NCBI RefSeq assembly: GCF_001941845.1
Contig: NZ_CP018870.1
Coordinates: forward strand, 3,219,501 to 3,283,500
Direction: 5' to 3'
DNA length: 64,000 bases
DNA from: Streptomyces sp. TN58
Lineage (GTDB): Bacteria > Actinomycetota > Actinomycetes > Streptomycetales > Streptomycetaceae
Position numbers and translations under genes: made by a program. This document shows positions 1 through 8,240 of this stretch, one piece after another. Each line of letters begins with the position of its first letter. Within the stretch, counting starts at the first letter, position 1. A model generated the notes under the pieces. The model did no database searches. It was not told the origin of the DNA and saw only the letters and a program-made list of their open reading frames with translations.

Positions 1-828
1 GTACAGCGCGAGGACCCGTTCCAGCTCGGCGGCGAAGCCGATCTGCTGGACCAGTGTCGACACGCCCCGCTCCAGGGCGAGCAGGCCCATGGCCACGGTC
101 CAGCCGTCGCCCGGCGCGCCCACGACGTCCGCCGCCACCGCCCCGTCGAAGAAGACCTCGTTGAACTCCGAGGTCCCCGACATCTGCCGGATCGGCCGGA
201 CCTCCACGCGGCCCGGCTGGTCCATCCGTACGAGGAGGAAGGACAGCCCGCGGTGGCGCCGCGAGCCGGGCTCGGTGCGGGCCAGGACGAAGCACCAGTC
301 GGCGTCGTGGGCGAGGGAGGTCCAGATCTTCTGCCCGGTGACGCGGAACAGCCCGTCGGCCGGGTCGCGCACTCCGGTCGTACGGATGCCCGCGAGGTCG
401 GAGCCGGCGCCCGGCTCGCTGTACCCCTGGCACCACAGCTCCTCGCCGCGCGCGATGGCGGGCAGGTGGCGGCGCTGCTGCTCCTGACTGCCGTGGGCGA
501 GGAGGGTGGGCGCGAGGAGGTTCTCCCCGATGTGCCCGACCCGGCCGGGGGCGCGCAGCGCCGCGTACTCCTCGGCCCACACCACCTGTCCGGTCAGCGA
601 CAGCCGGCGCTGCCCGTAGGCGCCGTCCGGGGCCTGCCAGCCCTGTCCGATCCAGCCGCCGCGGCCCAGCTCCCGCTCCCACGCCCGCCGGAGCTCCACC
701 TCCTCGTGCTCGCCGCCCGGCCCGCCGAGGCCGACGGCGCGCGCGTAGGGGCCCGTCAGGTGCTCCGCCAGCCACGCCCGGGCCCGGGTGCGCAGCTCCT
801 CGTCCTCGGCGCCGAAGCTGAAGTCCAT
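1..828 (-). CDS. acyl-CoA dehydrogenase, C-terminus cut by window start
   Basis: FAD-dependent acyl-CoA dehydrogenase, oxidising an acyl-CoA to the 2-enoyl-CoA. 276 codons are visible from the ATG at 828 (protein begins MDFSFGAEDEELR); the C-terminal part, including the usual catalytic region, lies outside the window. The segment WCQGYSEPGAGSDLA is the flavin/acyl-binding signature of the family, and QKIWTS follows as expected. It sits 13 bp downstream of the SDR gene (842-1762), in the same direction, so the two are likely co-transcribed. It resembles the large acyl-CoA dehydrogenase at 5667-6833 more than the one at 32671-33831. Substrate is unknown. Confidence 0.93.
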   Translation of the reverse strand, partial: MDFSFGAEDEELRTRARAWLAEHLTGPYARAVGLGGPGGEHEEVELRRAWERELGRGGWIGQGWQAPDGAYGQRRLSLTGQVVWAEEYAALRAPGRVGHIGENLLAPTLLAHGSQEQQRRHLPAIARGEELWCQGYSEPGAGSDLAGIRTTGVRDPADGLFRVTGQKIWTSLAHDADWCFVLARTEPGSRRHRGLSFLLVRMDQPGRVEVRPIRQMSGTSEFNEVFFDGAVAADVVGAPGDGWTVAMGLLALERGVSTLVQQIGFAAELERVLALY

Positions 829-841
829 GCCGCTCCCCCCG

Positions 842-1762
842 TCAGGCGTTGGGGCGGTCCTTGGCGGCCGCCGCCTTCGCCATGGACTCCAGCTGCGCCA
901 GCATCGGCATCGGGTCGGTGCCGACGGTTCCGGGCAGGAAGTCGGCGATCTTCTCCGGGGTCCAGGAACCCTCGGCGTATCCGGCGCGCAGTTCGCGCGG
1001 CTGCGCCCACACGGCGATCTTCGGGCCGGCGATCGTGTAGACCTGCCCGGTGATGCGCTCGCCGCCGACGGCGACGGCCTTGTCGGAGAGCAGGTAGGTG
1101 ACGAGCGCGGCGACGTCCTCGGGTTCGCCGATCTCCTTGAGCTCCATGGGGACGTTGGCCGACATGCGGGTGCGGGCGACGGGTGCGACGGCGTTGGCGG
1201 TGACCCCGTACTTGGCCAGGCCCAGTGCGGCGGAGCGGACGAGGGAGATGATCCCGCCCTTGGCGGCGCTGTAGTTGGCCTGGGCGACGGAGCCCTGGTG
1301 GTTGCCGCTGGTGAAGCCGATCAGGGTGCCGGAGCCCTGGCGGCGCATGACGGCGGAGGCGGCGCGGAAGACGGTGAACGTGCCTTTGAGGTGGGTGGCG
1401 ACCACCGGGTCCCACTCCTCCTCGGACATGTTGAAGAGCATCCGCTCGCGCAGGATGCCGGCCACGCAGACGACCCCGTCGATGCGCCCGTACCGGGCGA
1501 GCGCGGTGTCGACGATGCGCTGCCCGCCCGCCATGGTGGACATGTCGTCGGCGACGGCGACGGCGTCCCCGCCGGCGGCCTGGATCTCCTTCACGACGCC
1601 GTCGGCGATCTCGCTCGTGGGCTCTCCGCCCTCGATGCCGACGCCGTAGTCGTTGACGACGACCTTGGCGCCCTCGGCGGCCGCGGCGAGTGCCACCGCC
1701 CGCCCGATGCCCCGGCCGGCGCCGGTGACGGCGACGACCCTGCCTGCCAAGAAGTTCCCCAC
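842..1762 (-). CDS. SDR family oxidoreductase
   Basis: Short-chain dehydrogenase/reductase of 306 aa, a soluble NAD(P)-dependent enzyme. The Rossmann glycine motif TGAGRGIG is at residues 13-20 and NDYG follows. A catalytic serine lies in the segment FTSGNHQG and the YxxxK pair is in NYSAAK. In this context it probably oxidises a 3-hydroxyacyl-CoA or a ring alcohol. The C-terminal 40 residues extend past the minimal SDR fold, as in the multifunctional-enzyme-type hydroxyacyl-CoA dehydrogenases. Start is GTG at 1762 with a GGGAAGGGG ribosome site just upstream. The gene is divergent from the cyclase gene at 1895, with a palindromic operator between them, and is followed closely by an acyl-CoA dehydrogenase. 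Confidence 0.92.
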   Translation of the reverse strand: MGNFLAGRVVAVTGAGRGIGRAVALAAAAEGAKVVVNDYGVGIEGGEPTSEIADGVVKEIQAAGGDAVAVADDMSTMAGGQRIVDTALARYGRIDGVVCVAGILRERMLFNMSEEEWDPVVATHLKGTFTVFRAASAVMRRQGSGTLIGFTSGNHQGSVAQANYSAAKGGIISLVRSAALGLAKYGVTANAVAPVARTRMSANVPMELKEIGEPEDVAALVTYLLSDKAVAVGGERITGQVYTIAGPKIAVWAQPRELRAGYAEGSWTPEKIADFLPGTVGTDPMPMLAQLESMAKAAAAKDRPNA

Positions 1763-1782
1763 GTCGGCCCCTTCCCGCGTTT

Positions 1783-1799
1783 TCTGACGGACCGTTAGA
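1783..1799. promoter_or_regulatory. 17-bp palindromic operator, copy 1 (TetR-type)
   Basis: TCTGACGGACCGTTAGA is a palindrome around its central base with one mismatched pair. It lies between the divergent SDR (start 1762) and cyclase (start 1895) genes. Close relatives of the same 17-mer occur at 8117-8133 and 8195-8211 in the other divergent intergenic region of this cluster; the consensus is TCTGACGGACCGTCAGA. Length and symmetry fit a TetR-family dimer. The regulator is not identified in the window. Confidence 0.75.
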
Positions 1800-1894
1800 T
1801 TCTATGGGCAGTCGGACGCGGCTGCACAAGCCCCCGTCAACGCCATCCGCATCCTCAACCGCATTCGCATCCACGCGAGGAGCTGTCGACGCCC

Positions 1895-2821
1895 ATGACC
1901 CTGCCCGCCGAGTTCCACGACATCGCCAAGCGCGTCAACAACTGGGGCCGCTGGGGCGCCGACGACGAGGTCGGCACTCTGAACCTGATCACCGACGAGG
2001 TCGTACGGGGTGCGGCCGCCGCGATCCGCAGCGGCCGGCGCGTCCCCCTGGCCCTGCCCCTCAAGGAGGACGGCGTCCAGGTCGGCATGATCCCCGGCCG
2101 GATCAACCCGCTGCACACGATGGTGCAGATCAACCAGGAGCTCTTCGGCCCGGGCACGGTGGCGTGCAGCGACGACGCCGTCAGCATGGGCCTCCAGGCG
2201 GGCACCCACTGGGACGCCCTCACCCACGTCTCGCACTCGGGCCGGATCTACAACGGCCGCCCCGCCGGCACCATCACCGCCCACGGCCGGGCCGAGTTCA
2301 GCGGCATCGACAAGGCCGCCCCGATCGTCTCGCGCGGGGTCCTCCTCGACGTGGCCCGCGCGAAGGGCCTGGACCGCCTGCCCGGCGACCACGCGGTGAC
2401 GCCGGCGGACCTGGCGGAGGCGGAGGAGTTCGGCCGGGTCACCGTCCGCCCCGGCGACATAGTCCTGGTCCGCACCGGGCAGATCCAGGTCTACCTGGCG
2501 GGCGACCGGCACGGCTACGGCTTCCCGTCCCCCGGGCTGTCCGTCCGTACGCCGGAGTGGTTCCACGCGCGGGACGTGGCGGCCGTCGCGAACGACACCC
2601 TGACCTTCGAGATCTTCCCGCCGGAGATCGAGAACCTGTGGCTGCCGGTCCACGCCCTCGACCTCGTGGAGATGGGCATGCACCAGGGCCAGAACTGGAA
2701 CCTCGAAAAACTGTCCACAGCCTGTGCAGAAGAGAACCGCTACGCCTTCCTCCTCTCCGCCATGCCCGAGCCCTTCGTGGGCGGCACCGGCACCCCCGTC
2801 GCCCCGGTGGCCATCCTCTGA
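1895..2821 (+). CDS. cyclase family / kynurenine formamidase-like metal hydrolase
   Basis: 308-aa protein of the cyclase superfamily (kynurenine formamidase and isatin hydrolase relatives), metal-dependent amide, lactone or ring hydrolases. The metal-binding motif is visible as GTHWDALTHV (pattern HxGTHxDxxxH, with Q-A replacing the first positions), around residues 108-117. Start ATG 1895 has GAGGAG upstream. It is transcribed away from the SDR gene and shares an intergenic operator with it, so it probably belongs to the same pathway and opens a ring or hydrolyses an intermediate. The exact substrate cannot be read from the sequence. Confidence 0.9.
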   Translation: MTLPAEFHDIAKRVNNWGRWGADDEVGTLNLITDEVVRGAAAAIRSGRRVPLALPLKEDGVQVGMIPGRINPLHTMVQINQELFGPGTVACSDDAVSMGLQAGTHWDALTHVSHSGRIYNGRPAGTITAHGRAEFSGIDKAAPIVSRGVLLDVARAKGLDRLPGDHAVTPADLAEAEEFGRVTVRPGDIVLVRTGQIQVYLAGDRHGYGFPSPGLSVRTPEWFHARDVAAVANDTLTFEIFPPEIENLWLPVHALDLVEMGMHQGQNWNLEKLSTACAEENRYAFLLSAMPEPFVGGTGTPVAPVAIL

Positions 2822-2963
2822 GACCCGTCCGTGCAGGTGGCGAGGGGTGCGGCCACCCCGGCGGCCCGAGCGCCACACCGGGTGGAACCATGTTGTGTCC
2901 ATGACGCGTCACCGTTCTCGCGTCACCCCCCGCTCCTCACCACCCTCAGCACTGGAGAAGCGC

Positions 2964-3680
2964 ATGACCAACCCGTACCAGGCGTCCCCGCCCCCGCCCC
3001 CGCCGCCCTTCACCCCCGTCCCGCCGCGGCGCTCAGGCGGAAAGTTCGTCACCTTCCTGGTCCTGGCCCTGGTCGTCGGCGGCGCCTACGGCGCCTCCAA
3101 GGTGCTGGGCGCGGACGACGGCAAGTCGTCCACGTCCACCTCCGCCTCCGCGTCCCCCTCCGCCAAGCCCACGGCGAAGGACCCCGGGTCCCCCGAGTCC
3201 TCCTCCGACACCTCCAGCGCGTGGAAGGTCGGCGACTGCGGCGGCCCCGACCTGTCGAAGGGCGCCGACGCCTACAAGCGGACCTCCTGCTCCGACTCCG
3301 GCGCCACCTTCAAGGCCATCGACATCAAGGAAGCCAGCATCCTGCCGGGCTCGATCCAGTGCCCGCCGGGCACCGACGTGATGATCGAGGTGAGCATCTC
3401 CTACAACGGCGGCAAGTCGAGCGGCATCCCCACCAACACCGTCTGCGGCCGCAACGTCTCCAACGACCACCCCGGCGACGCGGGCGCCGGCGGCGGCCAG
3501 CTCGTCAAGGGCGACTGCGTGACCTCCCAGGCCAAGGAGGTTCCGTGCGGCAGCTCGGGCGCACTCAAGGTCCTCGGCCTGGTCAAGACGAAGGAGGAGT
3601 GCCCCTCCGGCACCACCGACCCCATCCGTCTGACCATCTCGATCGGCCGCCCCTACGACGTGATCTGCACCGACGGCTGA
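2964..3680 (+). CDS. membrane-anchored extracytoplasmic protein, LppU-like
   Basis: 238 aa. A proline-rich cytoplasmic start (residues 8-22) is followed by one hydrophobic segment (about 26-47), a Ser/Thr/Ala-rich linker (about 50-85), then a compact extracellular part with several cysteines in paired spacing (for example VGDCGG, TSCSDS, GDCVTS, EECPSG) that could form disulfides. The layout resembles the actinobacterial LppU/SCO3897-type proteins, whose function is unknown; this assignment is from memory. ATG 2964 has GGAG 7 bp upstream. It lies between genes of the acyl-CoA cluster but has no evident metabolic link to them. Confidence 0.8.
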   Translation: MTNPYQASPPPPPPPFTPVPPRRSGGKFVTFLVLALVVGGAYGASKVLGADDGKSSTSTSASASPSAKPTAKDPGSPESSSDTSSAWKVGDCGGPDLSKGADAYKRTSCSDSGATFKAIDIKEASILPGSIQCPPGTDVMIEVSISYNGGKSSGIPTNTVCGRNVSNDHPGDAGAGGGQLVKGDCVTSQAKEVPCGSSGALKVLGLVKTKEECPSGTTDPIRLTISIGRPYDVICTDG

Positions 3681-3950
3681 CGACCGCACGGCCGGACCCG
3701 CGTACGACGACCGGCCCGCGTGCGGGGGGCCGGACCGCCTGCGGGGGCCGGACCGCCTGCCCAGGGCCCGCCTGCGCCCCGCCGCCCGCCCGTGTGATGC
3801 GGGTGGCGGCGGCGCGCGTGCACGCCCCGAGCGCGGCACGGCAGCCGCCACCCCGCGACCCGCACTCGTCAAGGCGTGTCCTTGGCGTCCCCTCGCGTCG
3901 AATCGCTCCACACCAGGGTGATCAACACGTGACGAACCGTCAACACCTCG

Positions 3951-4439
3951 TTAGAGGTACACGCGCGGTTCCCGCACCGAAGTGTGAACTTCCGACGTGC
4001 GGCACGAGGCGTCCGCCGAGGCGCCGCTCGTCGCGGCATCCGACTCGGCCTTGCACGCGCGGTCGATCTCGCACCAGATCCGCTTGCCCGCGCCCTCGCG
4101 CTGCCAGCCCCACCGGTCGGCCAGGCCGTCCACCAGCTCCAGACCGCGCCCGCCGGTGTCCTCCCCGCACGCCTGCCGGCGGGCCGGCGCCCGGTCGCTC
4201 GCGTCGGCCACCTCCACACGCACCCCCGGCCCCCCGAACAGCATGCGCAGCACGGCCGGACAGCCCGTGTGCACGACCGCGTTCGTGACCAGCTCGGAGA
4301 TCAGCAGGATCAGTGTCTCCGCGAGCGGCTCGTCGTCCCCTATGCCCGATCCCGCCAGCCGCGACCGCGCCCAGCGGCGGGCCCGGCCGACTTCGGCGGG
4401 ATCCGCGCCAACCTCCAGCTGAACCTGAAGCACCTGCAC
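3951..4439 (-). CDS. RsbW-like ATP-binding protein (HATPase_c)
   Basis: 162-aa serine-kinase/anti-sigma-type ATPase of the RsbW/SpoIIAB family, abundant in Streptomyces. The N box is ELVTNAVVH (about residues 49-57), and the G1/G2-like elements are VADASDR and GGRGLELVD (about 76-100). Such proteins bind ATP and regulate sigma factors or anti-anti-sigma factors by phosphorylation; no partner gene is adjacent. Start GTG 4439 is the first reasonable one in frame; the ribosome site is weak. The C-terminal 30 residues are polar and probably disordered. Confidence 0.85.
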   Translation of the reverse strand: MQVLQVQLEVGADPAEVGRARRWARSRLAGSGIGDDEPLAETLILLISELVTNAVVHTGCPAVLRMLFGGPGVRVEVADASDRAPARRQACGEDTGGRGLELVDGLADRWGWQREGAGKRIWCEIDRACKAESDAATSGASADASCRTSEVHTSVREPRVYL

Positions 4440-4764
4440 CGCTCACACCATCCGAACCGGCGGACACTTCGCCTCACGACGGGGCGGGATCACCGACCGT
4501 GACCCCCTTGCGTAGCAGCATGGTTGACGTACAGTCACCGGAACAAGCGCTTCGGGCATATTCCCGCGCGAAGGAGTAGGCGTGGTGCATACTGTGCGAC
4601 GCTCACGCCGCTCAACCGCTCGCATTCGTGGGAGCGTACCGGAGTAGCCCCCCGACTCCAGGCCGTAATGCCGCGGACTCAGGACACAAAGCGATATCGA
4701 CTCTCCGTAATCGGACATGCGTCCCGCGCCGTTGTCCCCGCACCCCTCCCCGCGCCCGTGCCGG
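4440..4764. other. 325-bp gene-poor interval with a possible 21-codon ORF
   Basis: Interval between the leftward ATPase gene and the leftward acyl-CoA dehydrogenase gene. The base composition is less GC-biased than the flanks from about 4510 to 4720. The only item with translation signals is a plus-strand ORF, GTG 4582 to TAG 4647 (21 aa, about one third Arg), preceded by AAGGAG at 4571-4576 with a 5-bp gap. It leads to no downstream plus-strand gene. I see no convincing promoter or terminator. Confidence 0.4.
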
Positions 4765-5661
4765 TCATCCCGCCGAGGCCAGCAGCTCCGCCGCCAGCAG
4801 CTCCTCGGCCTCGGCCGCGGTCCGCCACTGCTCGGCCCGCACCCAGGCCCGCTTCAGGTACAGGTGCACGTCCGCCTCCCACGTGAAGCCCATACCGCCG
4901 TGCGCCTGCAGGCAGTCGCGGGCGCCCCGGACGGCGGCCTCGTCCGCCAGCAGCTTCGCCGCCGCCACCTCTCCCGGCCCGCCCGTCACCGCCGCCGCGT
5001 ACACCGCCGTACGGGCCACCTCCGCCCGCACCAGCATCCGCGCGCACAGGTGCTTCACCGCCTGGAACGCCCCGATCGGCTGCCCGAACTGCTCGCGCTC
5101 ACCCGCGTACCGCACCGCCAGCTCCACCGTCCGCAGCGCGCTCCCGACCTGGAGCGCGGCCGTCAGCAGCGCCCCCTCCGTCGCGTACGCGCCGGCGTCC
5201 CCGCGCGACGCGACCCGGTGCAGCGGCGTCAGCGGGTCCGCCGAGCGCACCGGCTCGCCGTCAGGGAGGACGGCCGCGCCGAGCACGGCGTCGGCCTCCC
5301 CCAGGTGCGTGACCAGGTCCCCGCCCAGGTCGAAGGCGGTCACCACCGCGGTCCCCGCCGCGGCTCCCGGCACCACCCCGGCGGCCAGGTGCGTCGCCAC
5401 CAGCGGCCCCGGCACCAGTGCCCGCCCCGCCTCCTCGAAGACGAGCACCGCCTCGGGCAGCCCCAGCCCCACACCGCCCTCGGACTCCGGGAGCCGCAGC
5501 GCGAAGAAGCCCGCCTCGCCCAGCTCCCGCCACAGCCCGCGGTCCACGGCGACGCCCGAGTCCACGGAGGCGCGCAGCGCCTCCCGCCCGTACCGGCCCT
5601 CCAGCAGGCCCCGTACGCCCGCGCGCAGCGCCCGCTGGTCCTCCGTCGGCTGGAAGTCCAT
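4765..5661 (-). CDS. acyl-CoA dehydrogenase, short subunit type
   Basis: 298 aa, shorter than the usual 380-400 of the family. Recognisable parts are EDQRALRAG at the N-terminus, the flavin-proximal region with REQFGQPIGAFQAVKH (about residues 200-215), and the C-terminal GGMGFTWEADVHLYLKRA. This shape is that of the smaller partner of the alpha2-beta2 acyl-CoA dehydrogenases known from mycobacterial steroid side-chain breakdown (FadE pairs). Its neighbour upstream, 5 bp away (5667-6833), is a full-length dehydrogenase, so I infer a heteromeric enzyme. Start ATG 5661 was chosen because longer in-frame readings run through the upstream gene. Confidence 0.9.
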   Translation of the reverse strand: MDFQPTEDQRALRAGVRGLLEGRYGREALRASVDSGVAVDRGLWRELGEAGFFALRLPESEGGVGLGLPEAVLVFEEAGRALVPGPLVATHLAAGVVPGAAAGTAVVTAFDLGGDLVTHLGEADAVLGAAVLPDGEPVRSADPLTPLHRVASRGDAGAYATEGALLTAALQVGSALRTVELAVRYAGEREQFGQPIGAFQAVKHLCARMLVRAEVARTAVYAAAVTGGPGEVAAAKLLADEAAVRGARDCLQAHGGMGFTWEADVHLYLKRAWVRAEQWRTAAEAEELLAAELLASAG

Positions 5662-5666
5662 CCCGC

Positions 5667-6833
5667 TCACCGGCCCTTCGGGAGGCCGAGGATCCGCTCG
5701 GCGACGATGTTCCGCTGAATTTGCGAGGTGCCCGCCGCGATCGTGTACGAGAGGGAGGACAGCCGGTCCAGGGTCCACTCCTCCTCCAGGGTCAGCGACG
5801 CCGCCCCCAGGACCTCGGCGGCCGTGTCGTACAGCTCCTGGCGGGCGTGGGAGTAGGCGAGCTTGAAGACCGAGCCGCCGATGCCGGGGACCCCGCCCGG
5901 GGACCGCTGCGCCTCGCTCACGTTCCACTGGGTCAGCCGCCACAGCGCGCCGAACTCGCCGTACAGCCTGCCGAGACGGCGCCGCAGCGCCGGATCGTCC
6001 CAGCGGCCGTTCGCCTTCGCCGTACGGGCCAGCTCGCGCAGGGTCCGGCGGCAGGCGACGACCTCGCCGACGAAGGCGGTGCCCCGTTCGAAGGAGAGGG
6101 TGACCATGGTGACGCGCCAGCCGTCGTTCTCCGCGCCGACCCGGTCGGCGACCGGGACCCGTACCTCGTCGAGGAACACCTCGGCGAACTCCGTCGACCC
6201 GGCGAGCGTGCGCAGCGGCCGTACGGTCACGCCCGGCGCGTCCATCCGCATGGCCAGCCAGGAGATCCCGCGGTGCTTGGGGAACTCGGCGCTGACGGGC
6301 TGCGTGCGTACGAGCAGTTCGCACCAGTCGGCGACCTCCGCGTGCGAGGTCCAGATCTTCGAGCCGGTGACGACGTAGTCGTCGCCGTCGCGGACCGCGC
6401 GGGTGCGCAGGGAGGCCAGGTCGGAGCCTGCGCCCGGTTCGCTGAAGCCCTGGCACCACACCTCGTCGCCGCGCAGTACGGGCGGCAGCCAGCGCGCGCG
6501 CTGTGCGGCCGTGCCCTCGGCGGCGATGGTCGGGCCGGCGTGCAGCAGTCCGACGAAGTTCGCGCCGACGTACGGGGCGCCGGCGCGTTCGGTCTCCTCC
6601 AGGAAGATCAGGTGCTGGGTCGGGGTGGCGCCGCGGCCGCCCGCCTCGGCGGGCCAGTGCAGGCCGGCGTACCCGGCCTCGTACAGCCTGCGCTGCCAGC
6701 CCAGGTCGTAGGCGCGGCGGCCCGGCCAGTCGTCCGGGGTGGGCCGGGCGGGGAGCTCGGGGAGGGTCTTGGCGAGCCACTCGCGCAGCCGTGCCCGGAA
6801 GTCCCGCTCCTCGTCGGTGTACGCCAGGTCCAT
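5667..6833 (-). CDS. acyl-CoA dehydrogenase, large subunit type
   Basis: 388-aa acyl-CoA dehydrogenase. WCQGFSEPGAGSDLAS (about 132-147) and TGSKIWTS mark the flavin site. The C-terminal signature is IAAGTSQIQRNIVAERILG: the position of the canonical catalytic Glu (EGTSQIQR) is Ala, a change common in subunits of heteromeric FadE enzymes. It begins inside the stop of the amidohydrolase gene (TGATG at 6831-6835) and is followed after 5 bp by the short dehydrogenase, so all three should be translated from one message. Confidence 0.93.
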   Translation of the reverse strand: MDLAYTDEERDFRARLREWLAKTLPELPARPTPDDWPGRRAYDLGWQRRLYEAGYAGLHWPAEAGGRGATPTQHLIFLEETERAGAPYVGANFVGLLHAGPTIAAEGTAAQRARWLPPVLRGDEVWCQGFSEPGAGSDLASLRTRAVRDGDDYVVTGSKIWTSHAEVADWCELLVRTQPVSAEFPKHRGISWLAMRMDAPGVTVRPLRTLAGSTEFAEVFLDEVRVPVADRVGAENDGWRVTMVTLSFERGTAFVGEVVACRRTLRELARTAKANGRWDDPALRRRLGRLYGEFGALWRLTQWNVSEAQRSPGGVPGIGGSVFKLAYSHARQELYDTAAEVLGAASLTLEEEWTLDRLSSLSYTIAAGTSQIQRNIVAERILGLPKGR

Positions 6834-8071
6834 CAGCGGCCCGCGCCCGTGCTCTTGCTCCGGCCCAGCTCACGGCCCCGGTTCCGGTCCAGATCGAGAC
6901 CGAGCATGCGGATGGCGTTGCCGCGCATCAGCTTGTAGACGGTCTCCTCGTCCAGTCCCCGCACGTGGTCGAGGGCGACCTCCTTGGTGTGCGGGAAGGT
7001 CGAGTCCACGTGCGGGTAGTCGGTCTCGAAGGTGGCGTTGTCGCGGCCGACGACGTCCAGCGAGGCGATGCCGTGCTTGTCGCGGAAGAAGCAGCAGAAG
7101 ATCTGCCGGTAGTAGTAGGTCGAGGGCGGTTCGGGGATCAGGTCGCGCACCCCGCCCCACGCCCGGTGCTCCTCCCACACGTCGTCCGCGCGCTCCAGGG
7201 CGTACGGGATCCAGCCCATCTGCCCCTCGCTGTAGGCCAGCTTGAGCGTCGGGAACTTCACCAGGACGCCGCTGAAGAGGAAGTCCATCATCGAGGCCAT
7301 CGCGTTGTTGAAGCTGAGCGACGCCTGCACGGCGGGCGGGGCGTCCGGGGAGGCCGCGGGCATCTGCGAGCTGGAGCCGATGTGCATGTTGACGACCGTG
7401 CCGGTCTCCTGGCAGGCGGCGAAGAAGGGGTCCCAGTAGCCGGAGTGGATCGACGGCAGGCCGAGGTGGGTGGGGATCTCGGAGAAGGTCACCGCGCGGA
7501 CGCCGCGCGCCGCGTTGCGCCGGATCTCGGCCACCGCCAGGTCGATGTCCCACAGCGGGATGATGCACAGCGGGATCAGCCGGCCGCCGCTGTCGCCGCA
7601 CCACTCCTCGACCATCCAGTCGTTGTAGGCGCGTACGCAGGCGAGGGCGACCTCCTTGTCGTGCGCCTCGGCGAAGGTCTGCCCGCAGAAGCGGGGGAAG
7701 GTCGGGAAGCACAGGGACGCCTCGACATGGTTGAGGTCCATGTCGGCGAGGCGCGCCTTGGGGTCCCAGCACCCCTGGCGCATCTCCTCGCGGGTGATCC
7801 CCTCCAGCGTCATGTCGTCGCGGTCGAAGCCGACGGCGGCGATGTTGCGCTTGTACGGGAACTTCAGGTCCTCGTAGATCCACCAGTCGGTCGGCGGGCC
7901 GTCCGGGTCCATGGTGATCACGTACCTGCCGCCGGTGTACCGGAGCTCGCCGATGCCGGCGGTGAGCGCCTTGGGGCCGCGGTCGCGGTACCTGGCGGGC
8001 AGCCAGACGTCGAACAGGTGCGCGGGTTCGATCACATGGTCGTCGACGCTGATGATCCGAGGCAGTTCCAT
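6833..8071 (-). CDS. amidohydrolase family protein (TIM-barrel)
   Basis: 412-aa member of the amidohydrolase_2 group, TIM-barrel metalloenzymes that hydrolyse or decarboxylate, often aromatic or acyl-CoA-linked substrates. The N-terminal metal motif is SVDDHVIEP (DxH), a central His is in NMHIGSSS (about residue 228), and ETDYPHVDSTFP near residue 350 is the family C-terminal signature. First gene of a three-gene leftward unit with two acyl-CoA dehydrogenases. Its promoter region (8072-8240) is shared with the divergent ligase gene and carries two operator copies. Substrate unknown. Confidence 0.9.
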   Translation of the reverse strand: MELPRIISVDDHVIEPAHLFDVWLPARYRDRGPKALTAGIGELRYTGGRYVITMDPDGPPTDWWIYEDLKFPYKRNIAAVGFDRDDMTLEGITREEMRQGCWDPKARLADMDLNHVEASLCFPTFPRFCGQTFAEAHDKEVALACVRAYNDWMVEEWCGDSGGRLIPLCIIPLWDIDLAVAEIRRNAARGVRAVTFSEIPTHLGLPSIHSGYWDPFFAACQETGTVVNMHIGSSSQMPAASPDAPPAVQASLSFNNAMASMMDFLFSGVLVKFPTLKLAYSEGQMGWIPYALERADDVWEEHRAWGGVRDLIPEPPSTYYYRQIFCCFFRDKHGIASLDVVGRDNATFETDYPHVDSTFPHTKEVALDHVRGLDEETVYKLMRGNAIRMLGLDLDRNRGRELGRSKSTGAGR

Positions 8072-8116
8072 GGGCTCCCCAATCCGGTGCCAGTACCAGT
8101 GCCGGTGCCGTGTCGA

Positions 8117-8133
8117 TCTGATGGATCGTCAGA
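8117..8133. promoter_or_regulatory. 17-bp palindromic operator, copy 2
   Basis: TCTGATGGATCGTCAGA differs at two positions from the consensus TCTGACGGACCGTCAGA of the three copies. It lies 46 bp upstream of the amidohydrolase start (8071) in the divergent region, where it could block that promoter. Confidence 0.7.
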
Positions 8134-8194
8134 AACAAGCTAGCCCCGCCACCCCTGGACCGACAAGCGCCGGCGCCCTACGCTCTGCGCCAGA

Positions 8195-8211
8195 TCTGAC
8201 TAACCGTCAGT
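8195..8211. promoter_or_regulatory. 17-bp palindromic operator, copy 3
   Basis: TCTGACTAACCGTCAGT differs at three positions from the shared consensus and keeps both CTGAC and GTCAG half-sites. It ends 29 bp upstream of the ligase start (8241). Two sites about 78 bp apart (centre to centre) in one divergent region suggest separate control of each direction or cooperative binding. Confidence 0.68.
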
Positions 8212-8240
8212 TATTGGCCGAGGAGAGGTCTGGGATCGGT

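Noticed and set aside
4443..4718. 91-codon minus-strand ORF
   Set aside because: No ribosome site, no family resemblance and unusual codon use compared with all neighbours.
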